In this document: positions 36,001-46,600 of the stretch, piece after piece | Layout: the number at the start of each line of letters is the position of its first letter | Numbering within the stretch: position 1 is the stretch's first letter | NCBI GenBank assembly: GCA_934045075.1 | Contig: OW203747.1 | Coordinates: 9,010,357 to 9,074,356, forward strand | Source: Yponomeuta sedellus | Lineage: Eukaryota; Arthropoda; Insecta; Lepidoptera; Yponomeutidae | Reading direction: 5' to 3' | DNA: 64,000 bases | Made by a program: the position numbers and the translations under genes | The notes under the pieces: model-generated | The model's database searches: none | What the model saw: the letters and a program-made list of their open reading frames with translations, nothing else | What the model was told of the DNA's origin: nothing

Positions 36001-39000
36001 TATATTATCGAATATATATTGGCAAGCCAGTGTAAGAATGCCTATTTCTTTAAAACGCTCCCTTAGCGACTCTCTACTGTTTAAGTTGTAAATAGCTCTT
36101 ATTGCTCTTTTTTGCAAGACAAATATGGTTTCTATATCTGCTGCCCGTCCCCATTATAACAAACCATACGACATGACACTGTGAAAATAACTAAAATAGA
36201 CCAGCCTAGCCGTCGACACGTCTGTAAGTTGTCTAATTTTTCTGACTGCAAACGCTGCTGAACTCAACCGACCCGACAGTTTTCCAATATGCTGACCCCA
36301 TTGCAGTTTTGAGTCTATCGTTATGCCTAAAAAAAGCGTGGACTCTACCAGCTCTAGCCTTTCACCAGATATTTTTAAACTCGTGTCAACATTTTTAACA
36401 TTGGGTAGTGAGAATTTGATGCATTTTGTCTTTTTTGCATTTAGCATCAGATTATTGATAGTGAACCAGTTTAGAATTGTAGATAAAGCATTGTTTACAT
36501 CGTCTACATTGCTTATACCTGTCTTTACTTTAAAAATTAAGGAAGTATCATCTGCAAACAACACTATCTGCGAAAGCTTTTCTACTAGGTAGGGCAAATA
36601 CTAGGTTTTCTACTAGGTAGGGCTAGGCAGTAGAGACTCGTTAAGAGAATTCTTTAAAGAAACAAACATCCTGACAGTTGCCAGTCAGTATATCTATGAA
36701 AATATTATAGTTATGTATGACATATGTCAGTAAAAATATTAGCAACTTTAAAACTGCAGGTAGCCAACATAATGTAAATACTAGAAATAAACATAAACTT
36801 TTGATCCCAAGATTTAGGCTGGCAAAAGTTAATACATCCTTCATGGGGCATTGTATACGCTTCTACAATAAAATCCCTGAAGATATATTAAGTTTGACTG
36901 AAGCGCGGTTCAAAAAATTTGTAAAGTACACTTTGTGCCAAAAGAGCTACTATAATATTAAGGATTATTTAGATGACAATTATGTCTGGAATTCAAGCAT
37001 GTAAAATTCACGAGTTTTGTAGTATCTGTGTAAATTCTGTTAATTAAGGAATTTGAAAAGACTAAGTTTGGAGTTTTTTTGTCCATTTTTTCTCCAAAAT
37101 GATCCAGATTTTGAAATGGACACCTAGTTTAACTTGTAACGTTCATTAAGCCGCAGTATCTGCGCTACGTTGAATAAAACCTTTTCATTTCATTTCATTT
37201 CAAATCATTTATATATACCAAAAAAAGGAACGGACCCAGTATAGAACCTTGAGGGACTCCTACTTTTACATCAGAACCTGAGGATTTAATTCTATTAATA
37301 TCAACCTTTACAGTTCTGTCTGTTAAGTAAGATCGAAGAAGACTTAGTGATTTATTACTTAAACCATATCGGTGCAATTTTATGAGAAGTGTTTCGTGGT
37401 CAACGCAGTCAAACGCCTTAGACAGGTCACAGAAAACCCCAATGGCATCCTGCGACTCCTCCCACGCCTCAAAGATATGCTTTACTAACGCTATGCCTGC
37501 ATCCGTCGTTGAGCGGCCTTTTGTAAACCCGAACTGTTTCTTATGGAAAAGCTTATTTATACTAAAATGAGTTTGCAATTGATGTAATATTACTTTCTCA
37601 AAAACTTTACTTAGAACCGGCAGTATTGCTATAGGTCTGAAATTATTTGGATCTTCACTATCACCAGATGTAAACAAGGGTACGATTTTACTTAACTTTA
37701 ATAGATTAGGAAAGGTTACCTGGTCAACACATTTATTAAAAAAACCGGCCAAGTGCGAGTCAGACTCGCGCACCGAGGGTTCCGTACAAACCTGTATTAT
37801 AGACCTGAGTATTTGGTATGAATTTCAATTTAATACCTCTACGCGTTTATGAGGAAATGGGTAGTAAGTTTAAAATTATTAAAAAAAAATATATTATGAG
37901 ATGTAACTAAAAATTTATGGTTTTCGTAATTTTTCCTTTATCTATGCTATAAGACGTTGCTTCGTACCAAATTTCAAGATTCTGAGTTCACGGGAAGCAC
38001 CCTGTAGGTTTTGATTCCCTTGCAAGTGTCGAAAATTTGCGGCATAAACGGCTGTATCTTTTGATTGCGTTGGCTTAGAAGTTTGATTTTTTCACAGCTT
38101 CAAGGGACAGTAGACCTGAGTAATTGATATAAATTTCAGCTTCATACCTCCACGCGTTCCTGAGAAAAAGGGTCTTGACAGACGGACGGACGGACGGACA
38201 GACGGACAACAAAGTGATCCTATAAGGGTTCCGTTTTTTCCTTTTGAGGTACGGAACCCTAAAAATCAAAGCAAGGTCAGGTGCTAGAATATTGATTACA
38301 GTGGATATTAGTTTAACCGATAACCCCCACAAATCTTCAGTCTTTTTTAAGTTTAACTCTTTAAATGCTTTGACAATAGTTAAGGTAGTTATATGGGAGA
38401 ATTGGAAGTCAACTTTACATGGATTTATACTTTCCAAAAGTAAGGTTTCGGCTAATTTGGAGGAAGAATTTAAGCTAGCCGTTATATGCAGTGGCATGTT
38501 TTTAAAAAAAGTTTGAAATATTTCTGCTATGTCCTTCTTCGAATTAACTAACTTACCTTCGATCTTCAACGCATATCCCTGGTCCTCAGGTGTCGTTTTA
38601 CCTGTTTCTTTGTTAATTACTTGCCAGACTGTTTTTATTTTATTAGTAGACGCCACAATCTTTTTACTTATACTAATCGATTTGGCTGATAAACAAGTTT
38701 GTCTAAAAGTTTTTGAATATTTTTTTACGTACTCTTTGAACGTCGGATCGTGATTGAATTGTTTTTAGGGTTCCGTGCCTCAAAAGGAAAAAACGGAACC
38801 CTTATAGGATCACTTTGTTGTCCGTCTGTCCGTCCGTCCGTCCGTCTGTCAAGACCCTTTTTCTCAGGAACGCGTGGAGGTATGAAGCTGAAATTTATAT
38901 CAATTACTCAGGTCTACTGTCCCTTGAAGCTGTGAAAAAATCAGACTTCTAAGCCAACGCAATCAAAAGATTCAGCCGTTTATGCCGCAAATTTTCGACA

Positions 39001-40596
39001 CTTGCAAGGGAATCAAAACCTACAGGGTGCTTCCCGTGAACTCAGAATCTTGAAATTTGGTACGAAGCAACGTCTTATAGCATAGATAAAGGAAAAATTA
39101 CGAAAACCATAAATTTTTAGTTACATCACACAATATTTTTTTTTTTTAATAATTTTAAACTTACTACCCATTTCCTCATAAACGCGTAGAGGTATTAAAT
39201 TGAAATTCATACCAAATACTCAGGTCTATAATACAGGTTTGTACGGAACCCTCGGTGCGCGAGTCTGACTCGCACTTGGCCGGTTTTTTTCTTCATACAA
39301 TTCATAAAGCCTTTTCCTACTTCTATATATACCTGGCGTTGCCCATTCTGAAAACCCGCTTTTTAACTCTGTAAATTTTTTAACTTTAAAAACATGTTCA
39401 AATTCTTTTGAAATGGTTGAAAACCTACATTGAAATCTGCTAAAAAAATATCTACATTGAAATCTGCTAAAAATAGTTCAATTAAATTGTCTTTGCCGGA
39501 AAAACCCTGTATATTTTGTGCAACTATATTGATATCTAACTTAGGGTTTTCCTTTGTCTGCGATGGCAGTATAAAGCCATTGACTGTGTGTTTGAGCCCG
39601 CTGTTAAGTTATTACTAATACTAGTAACACGGTTGTCATTCCTATCTGGTTGTGTTATAATTCCTATAACCACAGAATCAAAAATATTGTAAGCTAACAA
39701 ACTAGCTAACTTACGTCGACTATTTTTCGTGAGGTACACAGTATCTCGCGTCAAAAAGTGAGTCAGCTGACTCCTTGGAGTCAGCTGACTCCTTGGATTG
39801 ACATATAGGCTACGTTTTACTGCGGGAACATATTTTATTCCCATGGGAAAATCGATAGACCGCGGGGCACAGCTAGCATTTTCTAAATGTATAATTGCAA
39901 AATAAGTGACGTCACGGAAGGGGGGGGGGGGGTTTGGTTGACCAGCTGTGACAAGGACGGGGGAGGGGCCAAAAATCATTAAATTGCTGTGACGAAGCGG
40001 TGGTAGCTCAGTGGGTAGAACCATAGACTGGCAAGCGAGAGCCCCAGATTCGATCCCGAGTGCGGGCATGTACCAATGACTTTGTTTAATTTCAAAGTTA
40101 CGTACATTTGCGAATTTGTAGTCGCAATACCACACGCTAACGGTGAAGGAAAACATCGTGAGGAAACCCGCGGCTTGGCTCCGCACGTATTGACTAGTCT
40201 TTCCTGTGGGCTAGGCCGACTAAGCTGTCAGGGTGGTATAGGTGCTGGGAACGCCTACACCATCTATAAAACCATGTCCCGGGCACTACAGCATCGGAGT
40301 GGTCCCTTCACCCATCTAGTGTGAGTGAGGATACCACTGGACGCTGTATAAATCATCTCATTAAGTAGATGCAAAAAGGCCACTTTAAAAGGCTGTGACG
40401 TAATTTGTGGATGGCCCCTAAAAGGTAGTAAAACGATTAATCCGACAATAATTATAAATTCTCTATTGTTCCACAGGTCCTGGGAGACTTGCAATTCAAC
40501 TTCTACCACCGCTGGTTCGACGTCATATTTCTAGTAAGCGCCCTGACCAGTATTTTCACGCTCTACCTAGCCCACAAACAGCCCTCCGTCAGTTAG
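25364..40596 (+). CDS. GPR89: Golgi pH regulator (GPR89 family multi-pass anion channel)
   Basis: Ten exons: 25364-25405, 26222-26385, 27679-27785, 28269-28372, 29053-29174, 30160-30386, 31055-31236, 33106-33291, 34001-34141, 40477-40596. All are GT-AG and in phase, giving 464 aa (human about 455). The family forms a voltage-dependent anion channel that supplies counter-ions for acidification of the Golgi lumen. The short first exon [14 protein letters not shown] matches the human start in pattern. Conserved blocks follow: [46 protein letters not shown], the cytosolic [12 protein letters not shown] coiled region, [23 protein letters not shown]...[18 protein letters not shown] and the end [18 protein letters not shown]...YLAHKQ. 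Introns 1-9 carry many repeats. The last intron is 6.3 kb because of a retroelement. Its 3-prime end converges with RyR. Confidence 0.95.
25406..26221 (+). other. GPR89: GPR89 intron 1
   Basis: No gene seen. It contains a dispersed segment around 25.99-26.07 kb (TTTAAGGTCGAAACGTCAAT) that looks repetitive but occurs only once in this window. Confidence 0.5.
26845..26925 (-). repeat. 5S-like SINE fragment
   Basis: Only the 3-prime body (CACTGCTGG...CACGGGTCT and AGGAAGGTTAGGCC). A degraded tRNA-like SINE fragment lies just before it at about 26.70-26.79 kb. Confidence 0.6.
26982..27049. repeat. (TA)n microsatellite
   Basis: Continuous alternating TA in GPR89 intron 2. Confidence 0.95.
27321..27624. 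repeat. MITE with GTGCTTAGTGCGAGTTTTTT inverted ends
   Basis: Ends GTGCTTAGTGCGAGTTTT and AAAACTCGCACTAAGCAC. Two further copies lie side by side at 49.75-50.32 kb. Confidence 0.8.
27884..28085 (+). repeat. repeat with tRNA-like core, copy 5
   Basis: Core at 27990-28062, in GPR89 intron 3. The B box is mutated (GCGTATTCAAACGCC), so it could not be a working tRNA gene. Confidence 0.75.
28464..28668. repeat. MITE with CTGTTAGCTTTTAGAATATA inverted ends
   Basis: Inverted ends TTAGCTTTTAGAATATACC and GGTATATTCTAAAAGCTAA. It contains a tandem doublet of AAGTGTCATATTAGTTCCGA. Relatives lie at 58.6, 60.2 and 61.1 kb. Confidence 0.75.
28717..28970 (-). repeat. 5S-like SINE, truncated
   Basis: Body present, but the 5S-like head is replaced by a short direct join back to CGTGCCCCAGCAGTGGGGAC, so the copy is internally rearranged. 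Confidence 0.65.
29242..29692 (+). mobile_element. solo LTR, probably Ty3/gypsy type
   Basis: 451 bp running from TGTCGCAGTCC to CCCGTAACA, so with TG and CA ends, and flanked by the 4-bp duplication ATAT (29238-29241 and 29693-29696). A TATAAATA promoter-like box lies at about 29448 and an AATAAATA near 29631. No internal region remains. Related sequence is folded back on itself at 48.25-48.64 kb. Confidence 0.7.
30431..30686. repeat. foldback MITE with GCATTAAAATGTGAAAATTA ends
   Basis: Long imperfect inverted repeat of about 60 bases, including TTCCGCCAAAAATCCCA and its complement, around a GC-rich centre. A relative is at 34461-34724. Confidence 0.75.
30893..31034 (+). repeat. 5S-like SINE 3-prime fragment before GPR89 exon 7
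   Basis: Its tail AAGGGTTGATA ends about 25 bases before the exon 7 acceptor. Confidence 0.65.
31265..31635 (+). repeat. 5S-like SINE, full length
   Basis: Starts about 30 bases after the exon 7 donor of GPR89. Order of parts: GCGCTCGTGGCCTAATCGAA, then GATTGGAATCAATCAC, GTTAAGCAACTACAGGCGCG, GGATGGGTGACCGTCCCATG, the family body, and the AAGGGTTGATA tail. Confidence 0.85.
31640..33105 (+). other. GPR89: GPR89 intron 7, right part
   Basis: 31.64-31.79 kb is a fragment of the SINE at 39.99-40.38 kb (TGAGATGATTTATAC...). 32.58-32.90 kb is a dispersed repeat (CTGTATCTCAGAGGGGTAGG) with relatives at 44.15 and 7.6 kb. Near 32.99 kb an AAATGAAATGAAAATAA tail suggests a retroelement end. No exon was seen. 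Confidence 0.5.
33395..33910. repeat. two arrays of tandem hairpin repeats beside GPR89 exon 9
   Basis: Units of about 30 bases, each of the form AGGGGTGATCGTACACCCCT, are themselves inverted repeats. They are arrayed at about 33414-33585 and 33708-33910. Both arrays are followed by a related stretch beginning GGTCATTGGGACTTTTC. In the second case that stretch runs into exon 9. Confidence 0.85.
33586..33700 (+). pseudogene. GPR89: decayed duplicate of the GPR89 exon 9 border
   Basis: The stretch from GGTCATTGGGACTTTTCTAC to TTCCAGTCCTTCTACAAGAT parallels 33898-34020, including the acceptor and the first codons of exon 9 (FYKI). It then diverges and reaches a stop. It appears to be part of a local tandem duplication of the hairpin array plus exon border. 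Confidence 0.6.
34461..34724. repeat. foldback MITE, relative of 30431-30686
   Basis: Ends TTACTTTGCTAAATTCCGCC and GGAATTTAGCAAAGTAATTT, with an inner GGGAGCCTGAGGATGCCTC inverted segment. Confidence 0.7.
34775..34930 (+). repeat. tRNA-like SINE (CCTCTGTGGCGCAGCGGTTT family)
   Basis: A-box-like GTGGCGCAGCGGTTTGGC and B box GGTTCGATCCCCGG, followed by CGGGTCAAACTAGGAAACGA. Other copies: 46.6-46.77 kb and 51.63-51.77 kb (reverse), with related heads at 58.9 and 59.07 kb. Confidence 0.7.
35155..35335 (-). repeat. retroelement 3-prime tail
   Basis: TTCAAATTCAAATAATTTTATTTCAACGT followed by TTACATTCTGTTTGCTGAAT is shared with 50.92-51.15 kb. It looks like the conserved end of a non-LTR retrotransposon family. 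Confidence 0.5.
36613..37201 (+). mobile_element. 5-prime-truncated Jockey-like fragment inserted in the retrotransposon
   Basis: Encodes, on the plus strand, a C-terminal tail ([31 protein letters not shown]) homologous to the host element's own end ([31 protein letters not shown]). It ends in repeated CATTT. It splits the host ORF between YINDL and LPYLVEK. Confidence 0.8.
37744..38263 (+). repeat. GGTTCCGTAC element, copy 1
   Basis: Begins CCGGCCAAGTGCGAGTCAGA and ends TACGGAACCCTAAA. It contains a (GACG)n-like run GACGGACGGACGGACGGAC. Inserted into the retrotransposon ORF between LALIF and NKCVDQ. Confidence 0.8.
38764..39283 (-). repeat. GGTTCCGTAC element, copy 2, inverted
   Basis: Near-identical reverse copy of 37744-38263, inserted in the same retrotransposon between ELYEE and KQFNHD. 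Confidence 0.8.
39995..40382 (+). repeat. tRNA-like SINE, full length
   Basis: Head with GGTAGCTCAGTGGGTAGAAC and a B-box-like AGATTCGATCCCGAG, then GGGCATGTACCAATGACTTT. The tail runs TGAGATGATTTATAC in reverse to AGATGCAAAAAGGCC. The tail recurs at 31.64 and 45.29-45.51 kb, and head relatives at 58.5 and 16.4 kb. Confidence 0.7.
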
Positions 40597-41366
40597 TGGC
40601 GTGCAGGCTAAATTGATGCTTAAATAAGTATTGTTAGGGCCTGCTTTCTGAATTGAAAATTTCGCTAAGTAAATAGTTAACTGTGTCTCTTCGAATTAGT
40701 GGAATTTTTAATTCAGAAATAGGCCCTTAGGGCCTTCTTTGTCTAGAATTCAATGTCTAGAATTCTAGATAGAAAATGAACCAGACGAATTATGAGTCAT
40801 GTTTTTCTTTCGTTTCTGAAAAGGAGTGGTTCTCTAATCAGTACGAACATTTTTTTGCTCCGAAGACCACTTCGAAATTGCGTGAAAGATTTCATACATA
40901 TTGGTACATAATTATTTGACTTTAGTATGAAACAGCAGATGATATTTGATGCGATTTCCAAGTGTCCCTCAGTAGGGAAAAAGTCGTATTACTGAGCGAC
41001 ATAATAACTTTCAGCTGCTTGATTATGTAACGGTCAGCTGCTTGATTATGTAACTTTTAATTTGTGGCGAGCACATGTCAACTCTGCGCGCGCACTACAA
41101 ACTCCAACATTCCTGCATCGCGCAATCAAAGTGTTTCAATGACATACCATAAATATGACGTCCGACTGACAATAGTTGGACCGGTCGTCCCCAGGCATAC
41201 GATCTGCCTGGCGGGAGATTTTCCTTTATAGAGGAAGAGCACGATCACCCGCTCTTCCCTATATATACACGTGTGTTCGAAAGCGGAATGTTTACATAGC
41301 TCTGCCGTATAGATAGATGAGGCGTGTTCTGTATCAGACATGCGCTCGTTCATACGTTGCTCGCTC

Positions 41367-41703
41367 ATGCGCTCGTGGCCTAGTCGAACCTAGTGATTGG
41401 AATCAATCACTTGAGTTAAGCAAGAACAGGCGTGGTCAAGTGCAGGATGGGTGACCAAGCCGTGACTAGCGCTAGTGGCATTTTTACGAGCGCTTCCGTG
41501 CTTTGCAAGGGACTGTAAGCCGTTAGTGCGGGCTGTCATGTAAATGTCTTGAATGGCTTGATAACTTCTAACAGTGAGACCCACCACTGTCTTTCAATCG
41601 TTTACCAACCCGGAGTTGGCCCCAATGGTGGAGTATGGCCTAACCTTCCTGCGATGCAGGAAGAGACCCGTGCCCCAGCAGTGGGGACATGCAAAGGGTT
41701 GAT
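41367..41703 (+). repeat. 5S-like SINE, near full length
   Basis: Starts GCGCTCGTGGCCTAGTCGAA and has GGCGTGGTCAAGTGCAGGAT. It ends CAAAGGGTTGAT. Missing about 30 bases in the middle. Confidence 0.8.
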
Positions 41704-42223
41704 CAATTACCTCAGTGTGGTCAGACTAGAGGGTGGCAGATGGGAAATAGCTAAAATATATTTATTAACAAAGTGAAGTCCAGTGTGACCTGACAAAAGC
41801 ACTTATAAAGGAAGCCTGTAAAACGGTAGCAATATAATTTGCATACAATGTTTGTCTGGTCTTAAAAAGACTGAGTATAATGTAAATAGTTTAAAATACA
41901 ATAATTATGTGAATCCTTTGGTGTACATTCCATAATTTTGTTTTGTTATTAACTTTACATATCTTAACTTACACATCTTTCCTGTCCACATACAATTCAA
42001 CACAGTCCACAGTTAGATACGTGTATGTCCGAAGATGTATTCGAAATGAGTCAAATGTGACTCACGGGCTTATTCCAATACACTCCTCTGAGTCATATAC
42101 GACTCTTGGACAGGGAAGTTGTAAAGGTTGATTCGCGCTTCTCAAAATAAGTGAAAATCACAACGAAGTTGTACATGTAAATAGTTTATTTGGATGTGTA
42201 TAAACGCACTTTATGCAATCTAC

Positions 42224-42229
42224 AATAAA
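42224..42229 (+). terminator. GPR89: candidate polyadenylation signal for GPR89
   Basis: AATAAA in CTACAATAAAGAAAACC. A minus-strand AATAAA-rich run (TTTTATTTTATTTTATTA on the plus strand, about 42253-42270) faces it and could end RyR transcripts. Confidence 0.45.
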
Positions 42230-42839
42230 GAAAACCACAGTTGACTTTGGCATTTTTTATTTTATTTTATTATATCTTTAAAGTTCATTAATATTTTACA
42301 TAGAATCCTTTTCAATACGTTAATTGCTTCGATTTATTTAACATTAACAATTCTTAGAATTAATTAATAAACTATATATAATATATAATTAAAAACAGAA
42401 ATAGAAAAAGTTTTACATGGAAAGGCCACCTTATCTCTAGTATGATTTTCACTAATCGAAAAATCTAAAAAGTCTAACCGTTTTACTACAAAAAATGTTT
42501 ACAGGTGTTGAGCAGGTGTTTCAATATACGCTTACCACAATACTGTGTTTTATGATGGGTAAGATATAGACACGGCTTAGAAATGGTCTCTATTTAGGCT
42601 CTCGAATACTCTTGTTTAGCAAATATAGCTTCAATATGCTTATATTGTGGTAAAGATTGTAACGGTGCAAACCTCTTTACACCATTTTTATATTTCTTTA
42701 ATTCTTTATATCATTTGCAAAATTTTAAATTACGGGACCCATTTTTGAAATTTTCTTCATTTTTTCATATTTCGACTAGACCCGACTATTTTTACCTGGC
42801 TTATTCTGTTTTTATCCAGTTTTCTGTTTATACATCTAT

Positions 42840-43131
42840 AATATAAAAATGAATCGCTGAATGTGTTGGTAAGCGCAAATCTCAAGAGTAGCTGAACCGA
42901 TTTCGCTAATTGTTTTTAGAATATTCCTTGAAGTACGAGGATGGTCCTTACGGAGGGAAAAATAAAAAAAAATTATAAAGTATCGACTGTTAGGCGGTAC
43001 GAAGTTCGCTGGGTCAGCTAGTTATAAGTAAATTAAACAAACACATTGAAATGAAGCACAAAGTTAAACTCGTTCCAGTTTAATTATTCATAAAGAGTTT
43101 TACAACTACACATTGGCGCCCAACGTGGGGC
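42840..43131 (+). mobile_element. LTR remnant with a tRNA-Lys-type primer binding site
   Basis: TGGCGCCCAACGTGGGGC at 43114-43131 has the form of a primer binding site for tRNA-Lys. It follows a CA-ended stretch containing CATAAAGAGTTTTACAACTA. Only the LTR end and this site remain. The left limit is uncertain because another dispersed repeat occupies 42.84-43.02 kb. Confidence 0.5.
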
Positions 43132-43664
43132 GCTTCGAAATTTTGAAACACTTGATCAAAACACCAGTCCAATTTATTTTTAGTAAGACGGTGAATGTTT
43201 TGAATATAAAACCACGATTACCTTAAAACACTCCATAAACGTAGTATATTTTTTCCCTTAAAAATCCTTTAATCGTGGTTTTATAAACAAAACGGTTATA
43301 TTTTGCCCAACGCAAAAATTCAACTCTCGATTAGTTTCACTAGATGTCACTATGGAAGCATTATTACTTTAACAGGCCGCGTATTTGGTGTTCTATGAAT
43401 TATTGAGCAAAAATTGCGTAGAATTTAAGCGAATCTTATTTTGTACGTAGTTTGATATATTTGAGAATTGTTTTGATATTATTTTCCTTAGTGTCTGAAG
43501 AGAAAATTGCAACTTGTCATATTTATATCCGAATTTGTTCATAATTTTCACTTGTATTTAATGCTCGTTACATATATACCCCGATAGTCGAATCCGTGTA
43601 TTCAATCTGTGAATGGTCTTACGAAATCCGTAATGGTACCTAACTTAAATAATTACAGTTAGAT
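43132..43664. other. RyR 3-prime flank
   Basis: A foldback of ATAAAACCACGATTA arms spans about 43.21-43.29 kb. Otherwise nothing was recognised. It may be RyR 3-prime UTR. Confidence 0.4.
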
Positions 43665-46600
43665 TCATTCTGCAATGGCGTCCTCGTACTGTTTCCTGAA
43701 GCAATCTCCCACAGGGAAGAAGTCCCAGCATCGCTGCGTGTACTGCGTGTACACATACGTTTCTTGACCTGGTCACGGGACAAAGATATAGTACATCAGA
43801 ATTCGAACACATAATTTTGAAAACGAAAACTCTACCAGGACCATTTCATAGGCTAACGCCGGCCTCGGAGCTAACTACCGCTACTGATGGAAAAAATATT
43901 ACATAATATATTCTTTTTAATGCACTAACCCGTGCTAAGGTAAATTTTAAAAACCTATTCAGAGGCCAAAACTTCCACACATGCCGGGACTCGAACCCGC
44001 GACCTCTGGCTAACCGTGCCAGCGCTCTCCCAACTGAGCCAACGGGCGACTTACCGGCATCAGTGAAACATAGTGTTATAAAAATATTAAATATTATAAA
44101 TTGTCCTCAGCACAGGTTAGTGCATTAAAAATAATATAAAAATATTATATAAATTCTCTCCAGTATCCCCGGAGGGGTAGGCACAAACCAGGAATTGCCA
44201 CACGAATTGTATTTCGCTTCATCGACATTAATTAAATTGATGCCTGTTTCGGATACATTTTATCTCCCCTTTGATCGAAGTATGTCCGCCTGGAAGGTCG
44301 CTTACCGGCCCTGCATAAGCAATATTTCTTCCTTCGTCCTCTCCAGCATGGGTAGGTAATACTATGGCACAACTGACGCGTTTTAAAAAAACCTAAATTG
44401 ACAAGTACTAGAAAGTTGCGACTAATGACATTTACAAACGCGCGACTAGTATACTACCCAGGCATAAGTCCAAATCATACATACGCACGTGTGTTAATTT
44501 GTGTGTGTGTGCGCTCGTGTGTGAGTGTAAGTGTGAGTGGAAGTGTGTGTGTGTGCAAGTCTAAATAAATGATTTTGCTATCTATCTATCTAATTGCATC
44601 ACGATTATAAGCTCAGGCTTACCTGTATACTCGGTGTCCGGTTTATTGATCAAGTGCATGAGGAAGAACATGTAATTGGCCAGGTTGTGTTCCCGTTGCA
44701 CGTGCGTATCGAAACCGTGCGGCACCTGCAGACAAACATTCACAATAATTTAAAATAACAAAACACTAAGAAATGACAATATTTCGAAGAAAATCCGTTC
44801 CGTCGGTAAGGAAGAACATTTTTGCATTGTGTTGAAAAACAATCCGTACTCGGAATCGATACAGATTCAGTCATTTAATATTTATTCAACCGAATAGGCT
44901 AAAAGTAACAAATATTATTTAAAACTTAAAATCATATTCTTTTTGTTGCACTAACCCGTGCTGAGGACAATTTTAAAAACCTATTTAGACGCTAAAAATT
45001 CCGCCCATGCCGGGACTCGCACACGTGACCTCGCTCTCCCAACTGAGCTAATGGGCAAGTGCCGGCATCAGCGAAATTTCGAACCGAATCGAATTCGAAT
45101 TTGTCACCAAAAAAGTCACAGAGTGATATTGTTAATATACTTCACAAATCTACATGACTTAGAAAAGAGGTTCGAACCCCCGACCTCCCGATTGAGAAGC
45201 CGCTTTACACCGCTCTGCTACCACCGCCTGATCATGGAATTTTATCATATAGGTAGCGACTAACTAATGTATTAATAATAATAATATTGGCCTTTTTGCA
45301 TCTACTTAAATGAGATGATTTATACAGCGTCCAGTGGCATCTTGAAAGAAAGAAAGAATATTCGCAAGTTTCTCTATCTTCACTCACACTACCATCTAGT
45401 GTGAGTGAAGATGAAGGGATCACTCTGACGCTATAGTGCCTGGGACATGGTTTTATAGATGGTGTAGGCTTGCCCAGCACCTATACCATCCTGACAGCTT
45501 AGTCGGCCTAGCCCACTAATGACTAATGTATTAGGTTTAAGATTATTAGACAAAAAATGGCCAGAGTAAAGTTTTTTCTTCCGCTGCCTTTTTCTGTTAG
45601 TATTTGGATCTGTGACTTCCGCACTTAGCCTTATAATCGGGCCACTGTAAGAACACTTGACCTAGCCTATATCTTTTCAGAATGTTATCATTCCGATGTA
45701 AAACCTAACTGCAAAGTAGGTACTCGGGGCTGCAAGTGATGCAAATTACTTCAGCCAGATGTCGCTGCCTGTTAATAATACATAAATAATATTGAATAAT
45801 AGGTACATAAAGAATATTGTAAAGAGTTTCGAAATTTGCTGATGCCGTATTTAAGTATATTATAAATTTGTACTTGCCAATTAGCTCAGTTGGGAGAGCG
45901 CTGGCACGGTTAGCCAGAGGTCGGGGGTTCAATTCGAATTTAAAAATCTTTCACAGGATGTACCAAAAAGATCTCAGCGAGTTGCAGCAAGTTTTCAGCG
46001 GATGCCTACCACGTTTTCCGTCTGCTTTGTCGAAAGAGAATCTAAATCTCTAAGGTCATGGCGTTAAGGTGCACAATACCTTATCAAAGTATTCCTTGTT
46101 GATGCCGCAAATGAAGCAGTTGGACTCCATGTCCTCTTTGACGGACTCGAGCTGATCACGAAGCTCACCGAAGGCGTCGATGATCAAACCTGAAACGTTA
46201 TATTGATTTATTGATAATAATGACTTGCACACAATACGTCCAGCTAATATGTCAAGCGCTTGATTATGTAAATTTTCACGTTTACATCTGTGTGCGCAAA
46301 ATGAATGTTTATAAATACTTATTATAGTATTTTTTTTTATAAATATATATTTCATGGACATATTACACAGATCTCGTTAGCATTTTAACTAACACTAGAT
46401 GGATGAAGGGATCACTCGGACACAGCATTGCCTTAATAGTGCATTATAACTTTAGTATCAAAAATTTATACAAAAGTGATCAAATCAGAGTTTTTGTTTT
46501 TATCATTCTATGGAACCTTCAAACATAGCCGTATAATTAAACAATCTAACTAAGTACAACTACTAAGTACAACTAACTGACTTGTCCTACAGGTGCTAAC

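Larger units (their letters stand above)
35728..39600 (-). mobile_element. Jockey-like non-LTR retrotransposon, degraded and nested
   Basis: Minus-strand pieces in order: an endonuclease start around 39.48-39.55 kb ([11 protein letters not shown]); [11 protein letters not shown] near 39.30 kb; [11 protein letters not shown] near 38.6 kb; the reverse transcriptase core [30 protein letters not shown] and [20 protein letters not shown] at 37.20-37.74 kb; the catalytic FADD at about 36.55 kb; and a C-terminal end at 35728. The ORF is broken by two GGTTCCGTAC elements, one plus-strand retroelement fragment, a deletion in the endonuclease and an in-frame TAA at 36154-36156. It lies in the last intron of GPR89, antisense to it. 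It cannot be active. Confidence 0.85.
40597..42230 (+). other. GPR89: GPR89 3-prime flank and probable 3-prime UTR
   Basis: Contains a small MITE at about 40.64-40.735 kb and a full 5S-like SINE at 41.37-41.70 kb. The region ends with AATAAA at 42224-42229, which I take as the likely polyadenylation signal. No further ORF is supported. Confidence 0.5.

Noticed and set aside
39536..40186. 216-codon minus-strand ORF
   Set aside because: It spans the end of a retroelement, another dispersed repeat and a tRNA-like SINE. The composite has no coherent protein signature.
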